In this document: one piece after another, positions 1 through 11,949 of the stretch
Layout of the letters: each line of letters begins with the position of its first letter
Numbering within the stretch: position 1 is the first letter of the stretch
Assembly: GCA_021307315.1 (NCBI GenBank)
Contig: JAJSPD010000023.1
Location: 124,001 to 188,000 of the forward strand
Origin: Bisporella sp. PMI_857
Taxonomy: Eukaryota; Ascomycota; Leotiomycetes; Helotiales; Helotiaceae
DNA: 64,000 bases
Direction: 5' to 3'
Made by a program: the position numbers and the translations under genes
Notes under the pieces: model-generated
Databases searched by the model: none
Told to the model about the DNA's origin: nothing
The model's input: the letters and a program-made list of their open reading frames with translations, nothing else

Positions 1-68
1 GATTCGTTGAATCTAGCCATAGCAAGCCGTGAGCTCTCTCAGCTTTCTGTGCCTTTATAGATTAGCAT

Positions 69-514
69 TTAGCCACGAGTATATGGCATATCACTCGAAA
101 CAAAGCCGTCTAATAACTCGTTGAAGAACTCCGGATTTCTCCAGCCCTTGTGTGATAGATTCCGGGTATGTACAGCTGGTTCCGGAGCCGACATATTTGG
201 CACTGTAAAGTCGCCACTTCTCACTAATGCTAGCGGACAATCTTTTAGTGACGCTCTGCGATGTTTCACCGACTGTTGAAAAAGAAAATTTGAAGCTGCC
301 AAAATGGATAGATGCTTGTTTCTGCCTCGACGAGAACAGGATCGTATTCGAACAGAGTAAAATCGCAAGTATAAGAATCTTCGTCCCGGCTGCAGGGTGA
401 AAACGCAGCCATCTCACTACAATCACTTTACCACAGTAGCTCATCCAATTTGAAATCAACATCATCGCACCTCGCATCGCTCCAAGTATAGCGTAAAGAC
501 AAAAGACACAACAT
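69..514 (-). CDS. Hypothetical fungal protein, three exons, 5' end uncertain
   Basis: I see three minus-strand exons, 514-432, 389-274 and 229-69, joined by introns of 42 nt (GTAAAG...TGCAG) and 44 nt (GTCGGT...GCTAG). They give an open 119-residue reading ending in a TAA at 71-69. No long unspliced frame shows this product; the open frames in the region are partial shadows of it. The protein is acidic, with a run ending FTLFEYDPVLVEAE and a C-terminal part with GWRNPEFFNELLDGF. I do not recognise a named domain, though the style resembles C-termini of fungal orphan families. The first usable ATG (514) overlaps the ATG of the divergent gene at 513, so the true 5' end may lie in a lost exon and this may be only the 3' part of a gene. 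Confidence 0.5.
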
Positions 515-784
515 GGATCAAACAATCAAGCAGATCAAGCAAAATCTTTTCCAGGAGCAAGGCATCCTTAATTATGCTTTGACGCGCAATCAGATCCTGC
601 CCCTTGCGAACCCAGTTATCCAAACCACCCCAGTGAGGCCACTTGGTACCACATTCAATGAAGAACGATCATTCACTAACGGGATAAGATGTCGGGTGTG
701 AAGTGCCCAACCTGCGCAGCGAACGGACAGGAGGTTTGGGTAATCCCAGGAAGAGCTTGCGGTTACTGTGGCACGGAATGCTAA
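513..784 (+). CDS. Small zinc-ribbon-like protein (71 aa, two exons)
   Basis: Exon 1 is 513-632. Exon 2 is 689-784. The 56-nt intron has GTGAGG at its 5' end and ACTAAC...ATAAG at its 3' end. Without splicing the frame ends at 701 and the zinc-ribbon half is lost. The N-terminal 40 residues are amphipathic and glutamine-rich. The C-terminal 32 residues carry two CxxC knuckles (VKCPTCAANG and RACGYCGTEC), which I read as a compact zinc ribbon, inferred to bind one zinc ion. Tiny proteins of this kind are common among fungal orphans and have no assigned function. It is divergent from, and overlaps the possible start of, the gene on the other strand. Confidence 0.6.
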
Positions 785-1678
785 GTTGCAAGTACAGAAA
801 CAATGAATCGATAAACCAAAACTAACTGAGTGAAGGTTAGCTCTAACTAGGCACTTCCTGTAATTGAGGTGCTTGGTATTTAAGGGCAACTTTGGCGGGA
901 TGGTACGATCGTCACCTGGATATTGTCGAAGTGGTTTCCTTAAGTAGCTTGTAGGTAGGTGGTGATAGAGGTGGATATCCTTTCGAAAAGATCTCGGATT
1001 TATGCTATGTAGGGCTAGCCGCTAGCGCATGGTACTGCACCAGTGTTAGCAATGCCAACGAATCAATAAGTTATCACTCACATCGAGAACAAACGCTTTT
1101 GATGTGCAGGAACATCCTATAATTGAGCCTGGCGACAACATTGTGGAAAATGACTTCGTATTCCACGACGCCAGGCAGAGCTATCGTCCACGCAAGTCTG
1201 GGTGGTTGAGGGCATGCCGAATCATGCTTGGCTTGTTACTGTGTATAGTGATTCTAATGCGATATCTAGTGCTGCAATAGCTCTATCGGAGGCTAACTGC
1301 GTGTGTGGACAAGGCACTTGTAGTCGGTGGTGGTGCTAAAAGAGGCGGGAGCAGGCGCATCTTAACTTCAATTGTGTGTATAGTGACAGAATTTTTGTGC
1401 ACTAGCTTGAGATTGTCTTGACAGCATCGGGGGGGGACTGATCGACTAATAGTGTGGGGAGCACTTCTTAGCGTCGTCTTGAAAGGTGGAGCAACAAACT
1501 GTCAATGGCGGAACGTATGGCGAATTGTGCTGTGTAATAGTAGCGATTGTATTGAACGATATCGGTTCCTATGGTATTCTAGATTACTCAACGGTGAGCT
1601 ACACGCCTCAATTATGCGTCAAGAAAGGGCGTCCAAATTTTGCGAGCGGCATTCAGCCTCCTTCAGAAACCATCTCTA
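785..1678. other. Intergenic, no gene recognised
   Basis: Only short overlapping open frames on both strands; none has domain-like sequence or splice structure I can support. A G-run (GGGGGGG) lies near 1431. The left edge of duplicated segment A follows. Confidence 0.5.
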
Positions 1679-1761
1679 GCTGTAAAAGATTCAAGTACCA
1701 GAGTTCCCCAAGCTGAAGTTCCAATGATACTATCTCGGATCTCTTCCACCGTTCATCAATA

Positions 1762-4332
1762 CTACTGTGATGCATTTGCTTGTACTGAGAAGTCTTTCGC
1801 TAATGATGCAGTCGCCTTCATATGTTCCGCCTTCCCAATCCACTGGAACATGTCTTCCACCCATTGTTTCTCTACCCCTCCTTCAGGCAGAGTATCGTAC
1901 GCAACCCGAAGAGAACCCAGCACCCGAGTACTATGATTTGGGACTACTCGTATAAAATATTCCGTACTTCTACAGATGAGACACGCCAGGCTATACTGCT
2001 CATAAAGCTCCAGCTTCCCTTCCGTCCGCATATCAACGAATAAGATTGCAAGAAGAGCTCCATAGTATAAGCATAGTGCGCGTGCCAGTTCAGGCTCAGG
2101 ATAGGTGATTGCGGGTAGAGAAATGAGTACTCCACTTAATAGGTCTCGACATCGGAAGACTGGAAACTGGGTATCCGCGGCCAAAGGAAGCTGCAATTCT
2201 TTTACCTGATCTGAAGATTCCAAAGGCCCGCCAATCTGGTCTGCATGTTTTATTTTCCACTTATGTAAACGGCACTCAATATCAGCCACCGATGCCCGTA
2301 ATATAGTCCGCCGGTCTAGTATCTGGGAGAGTGATACAGAATTCGCCTTTGTAGCTGCTTTAAGATCATTATAATATGCAAAAAGGGTAGGAATGTCCGC
2401 TAGGACGTCTAGGAGATGTTGCACAAAGTCTTTTGGGTTAATAGACCAAGAAATTGTCTTCTATTCCTCCCTTGCAAAAAACGTTGGAGATCGGCAGGCT
2501 ATAGCTGTAGTAATCTAGATAGTTATTAATGTTTTTGAAGCTTGTATAGCTGAGTATCTGGAGCCCTACTAAATAATTACGATAACTAACAAAGCACAGA
2601 TGTTTTAAGCCAGAAATATAACTTTGTGGCCCGCGAAGCTCGATCAGTTTTAACGCGCCCATTATGTGATTAACTAAACTCTTTTCGGAAGTATTTTGGA
2701 GTAACTGATTATAACACGAAATTGAGCTTATATTATTTATAAGCATAATAAGGACATGTTACTTTATAATGAACTGCCAAAAACACAGTGAGCAAAGTTA
2801 ATAGTAATTTGCACTGGCTCGGAGACAACAAAGCGTTTTGCAACACTTTTAAAACATTGACATACAATTTTTGCGCTGCAAACACTATCTTTGAGTCACC
2901 GATAAAGGATCCAAAATATGTTGCTGAGACAGATAGAAACACGTTATATATAATCGGCGATGAGTGCCTGACTTCTGCAACGACACGGAGACAATCTGGG
3001 GATCTGTGGCCTGGTAGCGTGACTGTAGCAAAAGCGCCCGAGAAGCTTTCTAAGAATACGTTATATATAGAAGTCTCGGACATACGTTGGCCAGCAGAAG
3101 GTGCTAGAAAGTAGAGCATTTCTAGTGGAGGTTTAAAGACTAGACACTATTAGCTGTTGAACTCCAAGTAGAACTTACTAGAATATGAATTGTGATGTTA
3201 GTATAGACACACCTTCTCCGACTCTCGTTTTAGGGCCCATTGCTTTCATTTCTCCTTTTTAGGTGCATTAATAGTCGTGGCTTTCACTTTCCACACGCTC
3301 TTATCATTGACCAGAGCAGTACTTACAGTATCCGAGTCTGGCTCCTCAGTCGCCGCATTCTTAATGTAGCCCGGATCCGTTTCGTCGCCTTTTTTACGTA
3401 AATCAGAAAATGTTTGTGCCACTCTACACATAGCCGTATAATTTAGACCGTCGTCCGATCCGATCTGATGTATAGCTTGAGGCACGCTAAAAGGTAGTGC
3501 AATACCTGGTGATTGTTGGTTCTGATGAAAGTGTTGCATGTACTCTTTCACTAAAACTTGTGCAGTCCTATCTCGAGCTGTGCGTTCAACACCATGCTTA
3601 AAAGGAGGATACTGGGAAACAATAGCGTCATGATCAACACTAGTCATACTGTCTTCAACTTCTCCTAGCGCCTTGGCAGGGGAACACGCCTCCCTACTCT
3701 CATTTTCGACATTGTCATTGCCATTATCTTGGTCGCTAGCAATTGCTTTCGCGAGCACTCGGAGGCTATGACTAATCTCGGGAGCCTGGTCTAAAACGCC
3801 ACTTGCGAGAATCTTCCCTTCAAAGTCAAGTAATACCTTGGTCGTTTGAGAGATTGCATTCTCCATATTTAACACTTTGTTTTCGAGTGATTGGATTTTG
3901 GCTTCTTGGCGGCCTCTAAAGGCTCGCTGTGCCAGTCTTATCTGAGTTCGACGCTTCTGTTGTTAATAAGTACACGTACTACTTGCTGCTATTGTGATTG
4001 AAGAATGTACCTACGTCAGCCTGAGTCGAATATACAGGACCCAGTGTTGGCCTCCCTTTATGTTTCGCTAAATTTTTGCCGTCATGGCCGCCATCCTTTC
4101 TCTTATCATTTCTTCCTCGTTCACCACTTATTGCTAAGGTAAACTTAGTCGTACATTCCCTGCTTGATGTAGAAGGTTGGTCGACTCTTTCGACAGGTGT
4201 TGGAAAAGAAAATTGCTCCGGTTCTAAGAAATCACCCGAAACGCTATGCTCTTCAGCAGACAAGACGCTCGTACTCATCTGATAGGAGTTCTCGTGAAAG
4301 TCGTCAGGGTTCAAACCACAGCCTTGCTGCAT
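1762..4332 (-). pseudogene. bZIP-type transcription factor with fungal regulator domain, copy A, inactivated
   Basis: Exon 1 (4332-4015, 106 codons) joins through a GTAGGT...AACAG intron to exon 2 at 3956. This gives a basic region (KRRTQIRLAQRAF) followed by a short heptad stretch, typical of fungal bZIP proteins. Further minus-strand blocks at 3119-2755, 2697-2560 and 2510-1762 encode a C-terminal regulatory region like those of fungal transcription factors (PYEQYS..CRSTEYFIRVVP near the end). It is broken: an indel relative to copy B puts a TGA after the KKEK at about 3246. A TGG-to-TAG change sits in the last block near 2460, where copy B has tryptophan. In family terms it would be a DNA-binding regulator; here I infer a pseudogene. 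Confidence 0.75.
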
Positions 4333-6354
4333 ATTTCTCGCAGGAAAGATATAAGCTCAGAGAAGTACGCCGAGTTGGGGATGTAATTGATCCACACTAA
4401 GGATTGGGCTATAGTAGACGGATGAGGTCGTAGATCTGTTGGGGGGGGGGGGGTCGCGAGAGATTCATCGAGAAGGTTATAGGTGGTGGCCTGGAATGCG
4501 GCTCCGTTTCGAAGCTGCTTGTCCTCATTACGTTCTGTTGCTTTTTGTGCCTTTCTAAACCTGACGTATCATGCAGCACGACTTGCAAATAATCGTAGTG
4601 CCGTGATAATAATGTAGAATCTGGGAATTTGCATGACCATTGGAGAGGTTTCATGTCATGCATGGATCGTCGCCAAGGAAGACACCCTTACCCCCTCATC
4701 ACTGACGGAAATCCTCATTATTGACGTCGTCACTTGTGATCTCGCGGAGTCCACTATTGCTATAGCCGAGTTAAACCCTAAATAGCGTTAGAACCTTTTT
4801 CCTCTAGCTGCCTCCCTCGCTCCTAATTGCAACCATTCATCTGTGAATAACCACATACATTGCTGGCACCCCAATTCGCGGTCTCAACAACCTACAAACT
4901 TGTAAATTCCATTTCTTTTTCTGCAGCCCCGTTTTATTACGGTTCCGCCATCAACCCAATTTCTTTCTACCTTTTTGGCTATACCGACTCCCGTGGTAGT
5001 AGACATTGGTAAAACATCTCCGAGTGACCTTCGACAACGTGGGGTAGGTAGGAGCACTAGTTCCGTAAAAATATGATTGCTCACTATCAGAAATGGACAG
5101 CCGCCACCAGCCACCTTAAAAGAATGCCTTCAAAGGCTCTAAAGGGACCTGGGTAATCTGATTGATCCATCTGGGTGACACTAGTGGCATCTGCCGACGG
5201 CATTTGGGCAGCCCTTCCATGGCACAAGAATTTCTACTGACCCAAAATCTTTAAAATATGGGCCCGTGGGTTCAGAAAATCTTTTCTGTGCTCCTGCTAA
5301 TTGGCTGCCCCGCCTCCCTTGGAGAAAGAACCTTGTCATCCCACATAAATGTCCCCTTGCTCTGTGTAACGGTGACGGAACAAGAACGAGTGCCGCAGAA
5401 CAAATATCAAAAGGTGACACATCCTTAGTGCGCTATCAACAGTGGGTGCACGAATTCTGTGCGCACGGGCCGAAAACGGCCAATATCACCTACTTTGAAT
5501 GCTTATAAAAACGTATCCCCTAGTTATTTTATTCTATAACTAGAATTATCACTAGAAGTAAGTAGAAACTCTGTCTCCTATAACTCAGATTTAAAGAACC
5601 TTATAGAATGACTTGATATTTAAAAATATACGATGGTCGGTATGTGATACCTGGAACTCAAGTCACTGGCGGTACGGCCAATTTCAATTTCCCTCCATGA
5701 ACACCTCACCGGATGTCAGGGCTCACTCCGCGTCTAGTATCTGTCAGCGCTCAAGATGGCTTACCTAATAATGTACTATCGTCTCCTTAACATAGATGAA
5801 ATGAAGCTTACTCTCGAATTTGCAGTCGTACGAACTCGTTACCGAACTCGTTACCGAACTCTGGGTGCAAATATATTCAAGCATCAAAGTGATCATATTC
5901 GTTACTGCCCATCTCGACACGAAGGCCGATACCAACTGCATGAGCAAGGCATTGGTAGACCGCGCTGGCTATGAGATATGATGCCACTTGGCACAGTCGA
6001 GGTAATACTTTTGGAGGGTATAAGTAGAGGGCTCGGCATGGACCAGAATCACGTGGTTTTAGTCCTCAATAAGAATAATAAACGAGACTATCTCCTGCTA
6101 ATCATGAGATGGTCATGACACAAATACAATGTTAGCCTTTCGAAAATGCCCCAAAAAACCCCCCGATATTAAATTTGTAAATTTAAATCTGGATTTTTGG
6201 ATTAATTTAATGCTTTTCTATTTAACATTGGCGTGCTTCTTGTTGCGCCAGTTTACCTGCCGTGCAGAAATGCTTGACACTGATACTGGAGTCATCCATC
6301 GTGAAAAGGACAACGTTATGCAAAATGCTTTGCCGCTATCTAAAATGGATTGTT

Positions 6355-6600
6355 GGTGTTTCGAAGATTCGAGAACAGGACATCTCAAATCGTAATTCTA
6401 GACCTGGATTATTGGATTGGTGCTTTTATATTTGACAACGGTGGTTACTGATGGTGACCTGGTGTATTGAACCAATCATAAGCGACAACACCTCCATTAC
6501 CGAGGTCTATCGCTGCGCTAGTTTACCCACCATTCCCTTCGGTTGTGCATTTCGGTATCCTAGGATATTGAAATGCTTCACATTCTCAGCCCATGTTCAA
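6355..6600 (+). repeat. Dispersed repeat, copy 1
   Basis: A block with ATTGGTGCTTTTATATTTG, then AACCAATCATAAGCGA, then TTACCGAGGTCTAT and CGGTATCCTAGGATATTGAA. Related blocks lie at about 32640-32890, 33070-33260 and 48320-48570. No open reading frame spans it. Confidence 0.7.
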
Positions 6601-6990
6601 CGATATGCGATTTCCACTCGCCTGTCGTTATTGGGTCGTCCGTTCCGTGTCGTTGTTGATATAAAGGGATGTGATTTGAGCTGGTGTCTGGCTGAATGGA
6701 CCGTGGTAATGGCGGCAGAATTGTTCCAGCCAGCAGATATGTCGCAATGAAATATGCCGTTTGAATGAAGGTAGGAAACTGTTTCGGTCACTTGCTCCGT
6801 ACACATGAGGCTTGTAGCAAGTAGAGGGTTCTGTCGAGAGGATTCTAGATGCTGTCGAATCGTTCCGTGTGGGGCGAATTGCAAACGACGCTTCCATCCA
6901 AAGAGCCATAGTATTTCAAGATTGACTTGTGGGAGCCTAAGCGCTGATAGACGGAAATCTCTCTCTCTCTTTCTCTTTCCGCAGGTCTAA
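6600..6990 (-). pseudogene. Protein kinase relic, frameshifted
   Basis: Minus-strand sequence encodes EISVYQRLGSH then KYYGSLDGS in one frame. It continues as FAPHGTIRQHL and YLHSNGIFHCDIS in another frame. These match the N-lobe to catalytic-loop part of fungal protein kinase-like proteins (HCDIS in place of HRDLK). A frameshift lies near 6895 and the sequence degenerates after the catalytic loop, with no DFG. The CT-rich run at 6960-6985 encodes the Glu/Lys/Arg stretch. I infer a decayed fragment, not a gene. Confidence 0.65.
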
Positions 6991-7563
6991 TATAGCACTT
7001 GACTACCGCATCAACTCTTAAGTACCCAAGATGAGAGTCCTACACCAACGACTTTGTTCCTTTCAATTTGACTTGGTACATCAACTTTTACTATCTTTGC
7101 CATGGTGCCCTGGCTCTCTGCTGCAACTTGCTATGAGTGAACTTCGGCATTGTTTGACTTCAGTTTCGTATTTCGTTGCGTGTGGTCTCCCGTCGCGCAA
7201 ATACAGAGCCGCCGCTCGAAGCTTCTGTTAAACCCTGCCCTGCGATGATTAGCACTATATTCTTGGAGCACAGATATTAGAAGCTTTGGCAAGTTAAAAA
7301 CTTACAGTACTGACAGAGTTGTGTGGCCAGGTCGCGGCTTGGGATGCAGCGGAGCAACGATTACTGTGCCGTCGTGATGACGGAGCTTAGCTTTAAGCAT
7401 GCACGTGATCGGGGTTTCAGAGCATCAACAGCCACGACCTCCAAAAACATGTCAACCAGCTGGGCTGAACTCTACGTGGCGAAATCCAGACAGCGCCAAC
7501 GCATACTGCTACTTACAGCAACCTCGACGACAGTGACTCCATTTTCCTACAATATTCTAAATT

Positions 7564-7998
7564 ATGACAGACGATCCACTCCGAGTTATTATTCGCGCGT
7601 GCGTAACAGATATTCCAGGGAACAAATTCGCACGATCTACCCGCCTTGCCCAGGACTTCAGCGAGCAAGTTCGAAACCGGCCTTTTCATAATAATCTACA
7701 GGCTGAATGTCACGACTCCGAGCATGTTCTACCTGGATTTGATTCGGATAACCCTGTGAACGCATGGTTTATTATTGACTTCAATGTCAAATGTTCGTTA
7801 AGTAAGGAAGAGGTTTTGGCGCTGCCTCATGAGGTTTATCTCGCGTCACGGCAAGGAAATTCTTGGTAAGTTCTGTTAGCTAAAGATAGGCTATATTTAA
7901 CGGATACTAGGGTTTTTACTTTGCGTCGGGGGTGGATCGATAAGGCAAGAAACTACTGCTCAATGTATAAGTGGGGTGCCAACTATCTGCAGTCGTGA
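7564..7998 (+). CDS. Hypothetical protein, two exons (129 aa)
   Basis: Exon 1 is 7564-7865 and exon 2 is 7911-7998. They are separated by a 45-nt intron (GTAAGT...ATACTAG, with a TTTAAC branch-like site). Splicing restores a TGG codon and extends the frame by 30 residues ending KWGANYLQS. The unspliced frame stops directly after the splice site. I do not recognise a domain. The protein is mixed charged and aromatic, without signal peptide or membrane segment. The GTAAGT donor and in-frame join are the main support. Confidence 0.5.
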
Positions 7999-8117
7999 CG
8001 AATAATCTTAAATTTGGGTAAATCAAGGCAAGCAGTAAAGTTAGGTTGTAAGGCGAAGTTATTTGTCGAGGTATAATAGTAACTTAAAGGGTCTTGCTAT
8101 CTAACCTATGCCTAAAC

Positions 8118-8336
8118 CTAAGGTGTCTCTGGTGGAGTTTCTCCTCTGCACTCAGGGCAGTCCTGGGTATCATCGTCGTCTTGCCAATCATGAGCTCGGT
8201 CTCTGACTGCACAAACTGGCAGGTTGTTGTTCTGAACATTCAAACATCTCTTAATTTCCTTGAGCCTCGCTCGGTCCTCTCCTCTTGCCTCGTGGCGATC
8301 AGCACAGGCGTACTCTGCGAGACCGTCGTCGCACAT
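8118..8336 (-). CDS. Possible small cysteine-containing protein (72 aa or C-terminal exon)
   Basis: The open frame starts directly after a TTCTAATCATGACATAG string that looks like a branch site plus 3' splice site. So 8336 may be either a start codon or the beginning of a last exon. The product is strongly charged, with six cysteines including a C-terminal CPEC, and ends in a proline/glutamate tail. No upstream exon could be fixed. The function is unknown. Confidence 0.3.
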   Translation of the reverse strand: MCDDGLAEYACADRHEARGEDRARLKEIKRCLNVQNNNLPVCAVRDRAHDWQDDDDTQDCPECRGETPPETP

Positions 8337-8339
8337 CTA

Positions 8340-9864
8340 TGTCATGATTAGAACACGATCACAAACAAATCTCCATAGCGAAAATGTACAGTACATTAGA
8401 TGTTGAAATAAGAGCTTCAAAGGCAGCTAGTAATGGGTGATTCTGCGATAACTCGGCTTGTGAGGTGGCCCAGGTAATCCTGTGGGACTGAATCTTGTCG
8501 ATGTACGTTGTTCATTCACGCCGCAATTAGCTCTTACTGTCACTGCTCCAATCTTGACGTAGCCTATCAGAAAGCGCTTCTTTTTGGCTTACGATACTAC
8601 GGCCTACGGGAATGTACCCCGCTCGCGAATGACACCGGACGCGAAGAGAAGAACGCCTCGGCTTTAGCTCCCACTATCCGGACTCGCTTCGGGGAGTATC
8701 CTCCCCGCTGCCATCAGGAACCTTTCAGCTGCACCTGTACGAGACGGCTGCACCGCGCAGACGTACGAACACATACATACACATGGGTAGGACGTCGCGA
8801 GCCGGCGAGGGAGTGGAGAGTTGAAATGGTACTAGGACAGGTAACAAGCACGCCGCGGTGGTGCAGACTTCTCAGACGAAACATGCTTTCTTCTTGTTCG
8901 TGAGATCGTTACGTTTGCTAGCGGAATCAACTCGTAGCAGGCACAATGTTCTCACTAGGTCCGTACGGCTCCGGGCAGACAGATCTGGCAGGAGGTGAAA
9001 CACTACTCGAGACGTAGCTGCGAAATGGTGTCAAAGATTTGACTTAAAGAGTCTGGCCAAGTATGTGAAAGTATCGCATAAGGAGGAATATTGTCGATAA
9101 GATTTTTATGTTTGGTCTTGGTGAGCGGTCAGAGGAGGGGTTGTAATTCTAGATTTGGGCTTGGGTGAGGTTTTTGTTGTTGAGCGTGCATGACTTTGAG
9201 ATGGATGTAGTAGAGGTAATGGGAAGATGTATGGCGCAGAAAGAGGCGAGCTCGATTTTAGAAGGCGTTAGCAACATAGACAATAGACATTATAATACGC
9301 AGCCGTGTTGTCGGTGCGCAAGCCAGTGTTGAAGAGCAAGTATTTTGTCAACCGCGCCATGGTACAAACCCTCTGGTGTTTTACCCCAATTCTGGTCGTG
9401 TTGTCAATTGTGGCCAAGAGTGCCAACGCTTTGCACGGATGACGACATTCACGTAGAACAGTACTTTGCAAAACCAGCTTCCCCGCAATCTTCGAGCTCT
9501 GCTTTTAACCCAGCCGCGCAAGGGTTTTAAGATACCATGCATTGGGCACCAACTAGCCATTACAAAGGTCGGTCTGATGGCTATTTTGCTGTGGATGGTT
9601 GGCTCCACCAGACGAATCAGTTCCCTTATATTGAGAAAGCTTTCTGTGCTTATTCGTAAAGTGGTATCCTAATGCAGGGCTGCTGATTTTATGGTTGCCG
9701 TTGTGTTGGAACTTGATGGCGTTTGACTGGTTATGTTTTTCCGAGTTCGCCGCTGTGCTTTACAACCTCAGTTTTCCTCGCAGCCTCTCTTACTTGTAAC
9801 CACAGCGTAGGCTCCGATTTTTTTCAAGAGTGTTCTAAGCTGCCGTCTTCTAACCCCATTGAAT
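8340..9864. other. Intergenic, no supported gene
   Basis: Several overlapping open frames but none convincing. A short plus-strand stretch at 9539-9656 (reading DGYFAVDGWLHQTNQFPY) looks protein-like and is cut by stops on both sides; it may be a gene relic. The end of the interval is the promoter side of the HET gene. Confidence 0.4.
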
Positions 9865-11949
9865 ATGTCAGAATGCGCACCTCTGTATCAGCCTCTTCAC
9901 CCCGACCGTGATGAGATACGCCTTCTGACAGTCAAACTGTCCGAAAATAGCAAGATCGAATGTAGTTTAGAGATCGTCTCGTTCACAGACAACCCAAAGT
10001 ATGCTGGTTTGTCTTATGTCTGGGGAGATCCAAATGCCACAGAGGAGATCACCATAGACAAGCTGTCCGTCAAGGTGGGCACAAATTTAGCCGCCGCCTT
10101 ACGTCGCACGCCGCGGGCTTGGGCAGAGAGCTTTCCAGGTGAAGGCGTCGAGACATTTCGGCTTTGGGCCGATGCGCTGTGCATCAATCAGCAGGACTTG
10201 GCTGAAAAATCGGAGCAGATCCAGAAGATGGCCAAGATATATACTCAGGCGTCTGTTGTTTTCGGATGCTTATGGCTAGGGAATCTAGATGGTTGTGATA
10301 TCTCATTGGCTTTCCAGACCATTGGGACGATTCACAACGGTCTTGCTGCTCTTAGTTCCTCACAATCTCTCGACGTGAGTTGGATGGCAGAGTGTCCCAT
10401 CATTGGTGAAAAAGACAGAACTCAATACGACGCGTGGAAGAATCTTGCCAAATTCGGCAAAATACAGTATTTCCAGCGAGTTTGGATTCTACAGGAATGT
10501 GTTCTACCATCAAACCTGATTTTCCTTGACATCTCGAATTCAATCGCCGTTGAGACAGTTGAAACCGTTCTTGTATGGCTTGATATATTACGGGCTCAAT
10601 GGAACACTGGTCGCGTCTATGGGCTTCAAGTTTACCCGCTAGGGATATTCTGGCGTCTTATCATGGCATTCAGGGGGGATATTGGATTTGTAGCTCTTTG
10701 GCGACGGACTTTGAAGAGCAGCAAAGGCTCTACTTCCGCCAAGATCGTTTCATCGTTCTGGACTTACTCCATATATGGTCTTCGATATCAAGCCACAGAC
10801 CCGCGAGATCACATATATGGATTGCATGCAGTTACGAAAATTGCAATTTCGGTCGACTACACAAAGCCGGTCGCAATAGTATATGAGGACTACGTCAAAG
10901 CATGGCTTGAACATTATCAGAGTACTCGCACTCCCGGAGAACCGGAAGCACAGCTATGGTTCCTCGTCTTTGGGGGGGCAAACATAAGTCTACCAAACTA
11001 TCAACTTCCCTCTTGGGCGCCAAACTACCCGGCTTTGGCACGTCAATATCATCAATGGGACCCCACTTTTAAGGTCTGGGGCGATGCTTACAGTGATTTG
11101 TTTGGTGCTCAAACCAAATCATCTTCCCTTCAAAACTCACGTCTTCACGTAACAGGTTTGGAATTCGATACGATTATAGCTCATCAGCCCGCCGTGGAGA
11201 TCTTGAACTTGTCGGTTCTTGAGCCCTTGACAAAGTATCAACAAACTGATGCATATACATCCGACCTAGCCTTCTGTCTGGCCCTCTTAAATTTATACCT
11301 ACCAAGAGAGTCCATTTTAGCTGACCAGAAAGAAAAGGCTGCCCACACGATGTGGAGCAAGTTAAAGTCCTGGATTATGGCAAAATGGATTCAGAGCGAA
11401 AAGCAGACCAATCAGTTGGTTGAATATGGTATAGGCTTCGCATGGTGTATTCTGGACAGACATTTGAACGGGCAGGCTGAAGCTATGATGGATGCCGGGG
11501 ACTGTGGCAGAGAGGAGGTCAGCATAATTCTCACCAAGATCTTGCGCTTTCTCGGCTTCAAAACCGTCCAGTTCCCATCGCAGAGCAGCGAAGGCACCGA
11601 AATTGACATCTCATCTCTTGGAGGCCGACTTTGGAACATGGTTAAAAACAAACAGTCGAAAATTTTCTCAAATTATGTTTCTATCTTGTCTGCTTTCTCG
11701 GAGCTGAAATCCTGGAACACTCCTCTGATGGAAACAGCAAAAGGCTATCTGGGGACTTCAAGACCGGGTATTCAGTACGGTGACAAGATTTGTATTCTGA
11801 AGGGATGTCCGGTTCCAATGATCCTGAGAGAAGAGGAAGGGTGCCATGTGAGCCTAGGTCCCGCAAATATTGCTGGAATTATGGGCGAGGACGGCGTTAA
11901 GTTCTTGAGGACAGGAAAGGTGATAGAGAAGGAATTTGTGATCCGCTAG
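9865..11949 (+). CDS. HET-domain heterokaryon incompatibility protein (694 aa)
   Basis: A single-exon HET protein. The HET core (roughly residues 45-190) shows YAGLSYVWGDP at 46-56, LWADALCINQQD at 100-111 and the WILQEC motif of the family further on. The C-terminal ~450 residues are a variable region including a PRDHIYGLHAV motif often found after HET cores. HET proteins trigger regulated cell death when genetically different hyphae fuse. This is family knowledge; the specific role is not visible. The open frame extends to a TTG at 9859, but the first ATG is at 9865 (MSECAP), which I take as the start. The length is usual for stand-alone HET proteins and no intron is needed. Confidence 0.92.
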   Translation: MSECAPLYQPLHPDRDEIRLLTVKLSENSKIECSLEIVSFTDNPKYAGLSYVWGDPNATEEITIDKLSVKVGTNLAAALRRTPRAWAESFPGEGVETFRLWADALCINQQDLAEKSEQIQKMAKIYTQASVVFGCLWLGNLDGCDISLAFQTIGTIHNGLAALSSSQSLDVSWMAECPIIGEKDRTQYDAWKNLAKFGKIQYFQRVWILQECVLPSNLIFLDISNSIAVETVETVLVWLDILRAQWNTGRVYGLQVYPLGIFWRLIMAFRGDIGFVALWRRTLKSSKGSTSAKIVSSFWTYSIYGLRYQATDPRDHIYGLHAVTKIAISVDYTKPVAIVYEDYVKAWLEHYQSTRTPGEPEAQLWFLVFGGANISLPNYQLPSWAPNYPALARQYHQWDPTFKVWGDAYSDLFGAQTKSSSLQNSRLHVTGLEFDTIIAHQPAVEILNLSVLEPLTKYQQTDAYTSDLAFCLALLNLYLPRESILADQKEKAAHTMWSKLKSWIMAKWIQSEKQTNQLVEYGIGFAWCILDRHLNGQAEAMMDAGDCGREEVSIILTKILRFLGFKTVQFPSQSSEGTEIDISSLGGRLWNMVKNKQSKIFSNYVSILSAFSELKSWNTPLMETAKGYLGTSRPGIQYGDKICILKGCPVPMILREEEGCHVSLGPANIAGIMGEDGVKFLRTGKVIEKEFVIR

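Larger units (their letters stand above)
1679..6640. repeat. Segmental duplication copy A (partner 28288-32870)
   Basis: From about 1679 this segment runs collinear with the DNA starting near 28290, through the dead regulator gene, its upstream region and the stretch with GAACAAATATCAAAAGGTGA near 5400. It is collinear again from about 6010 to 6640. Copy A holds an extra block at roughly 4930-5230, and 5420-6000 is unrelated to the corresponding part of copy B. Differences are mostly C/T and G/A transitions plus small indels. A run of about 14 G lies at 4440-4453. Confidence 0.85.
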
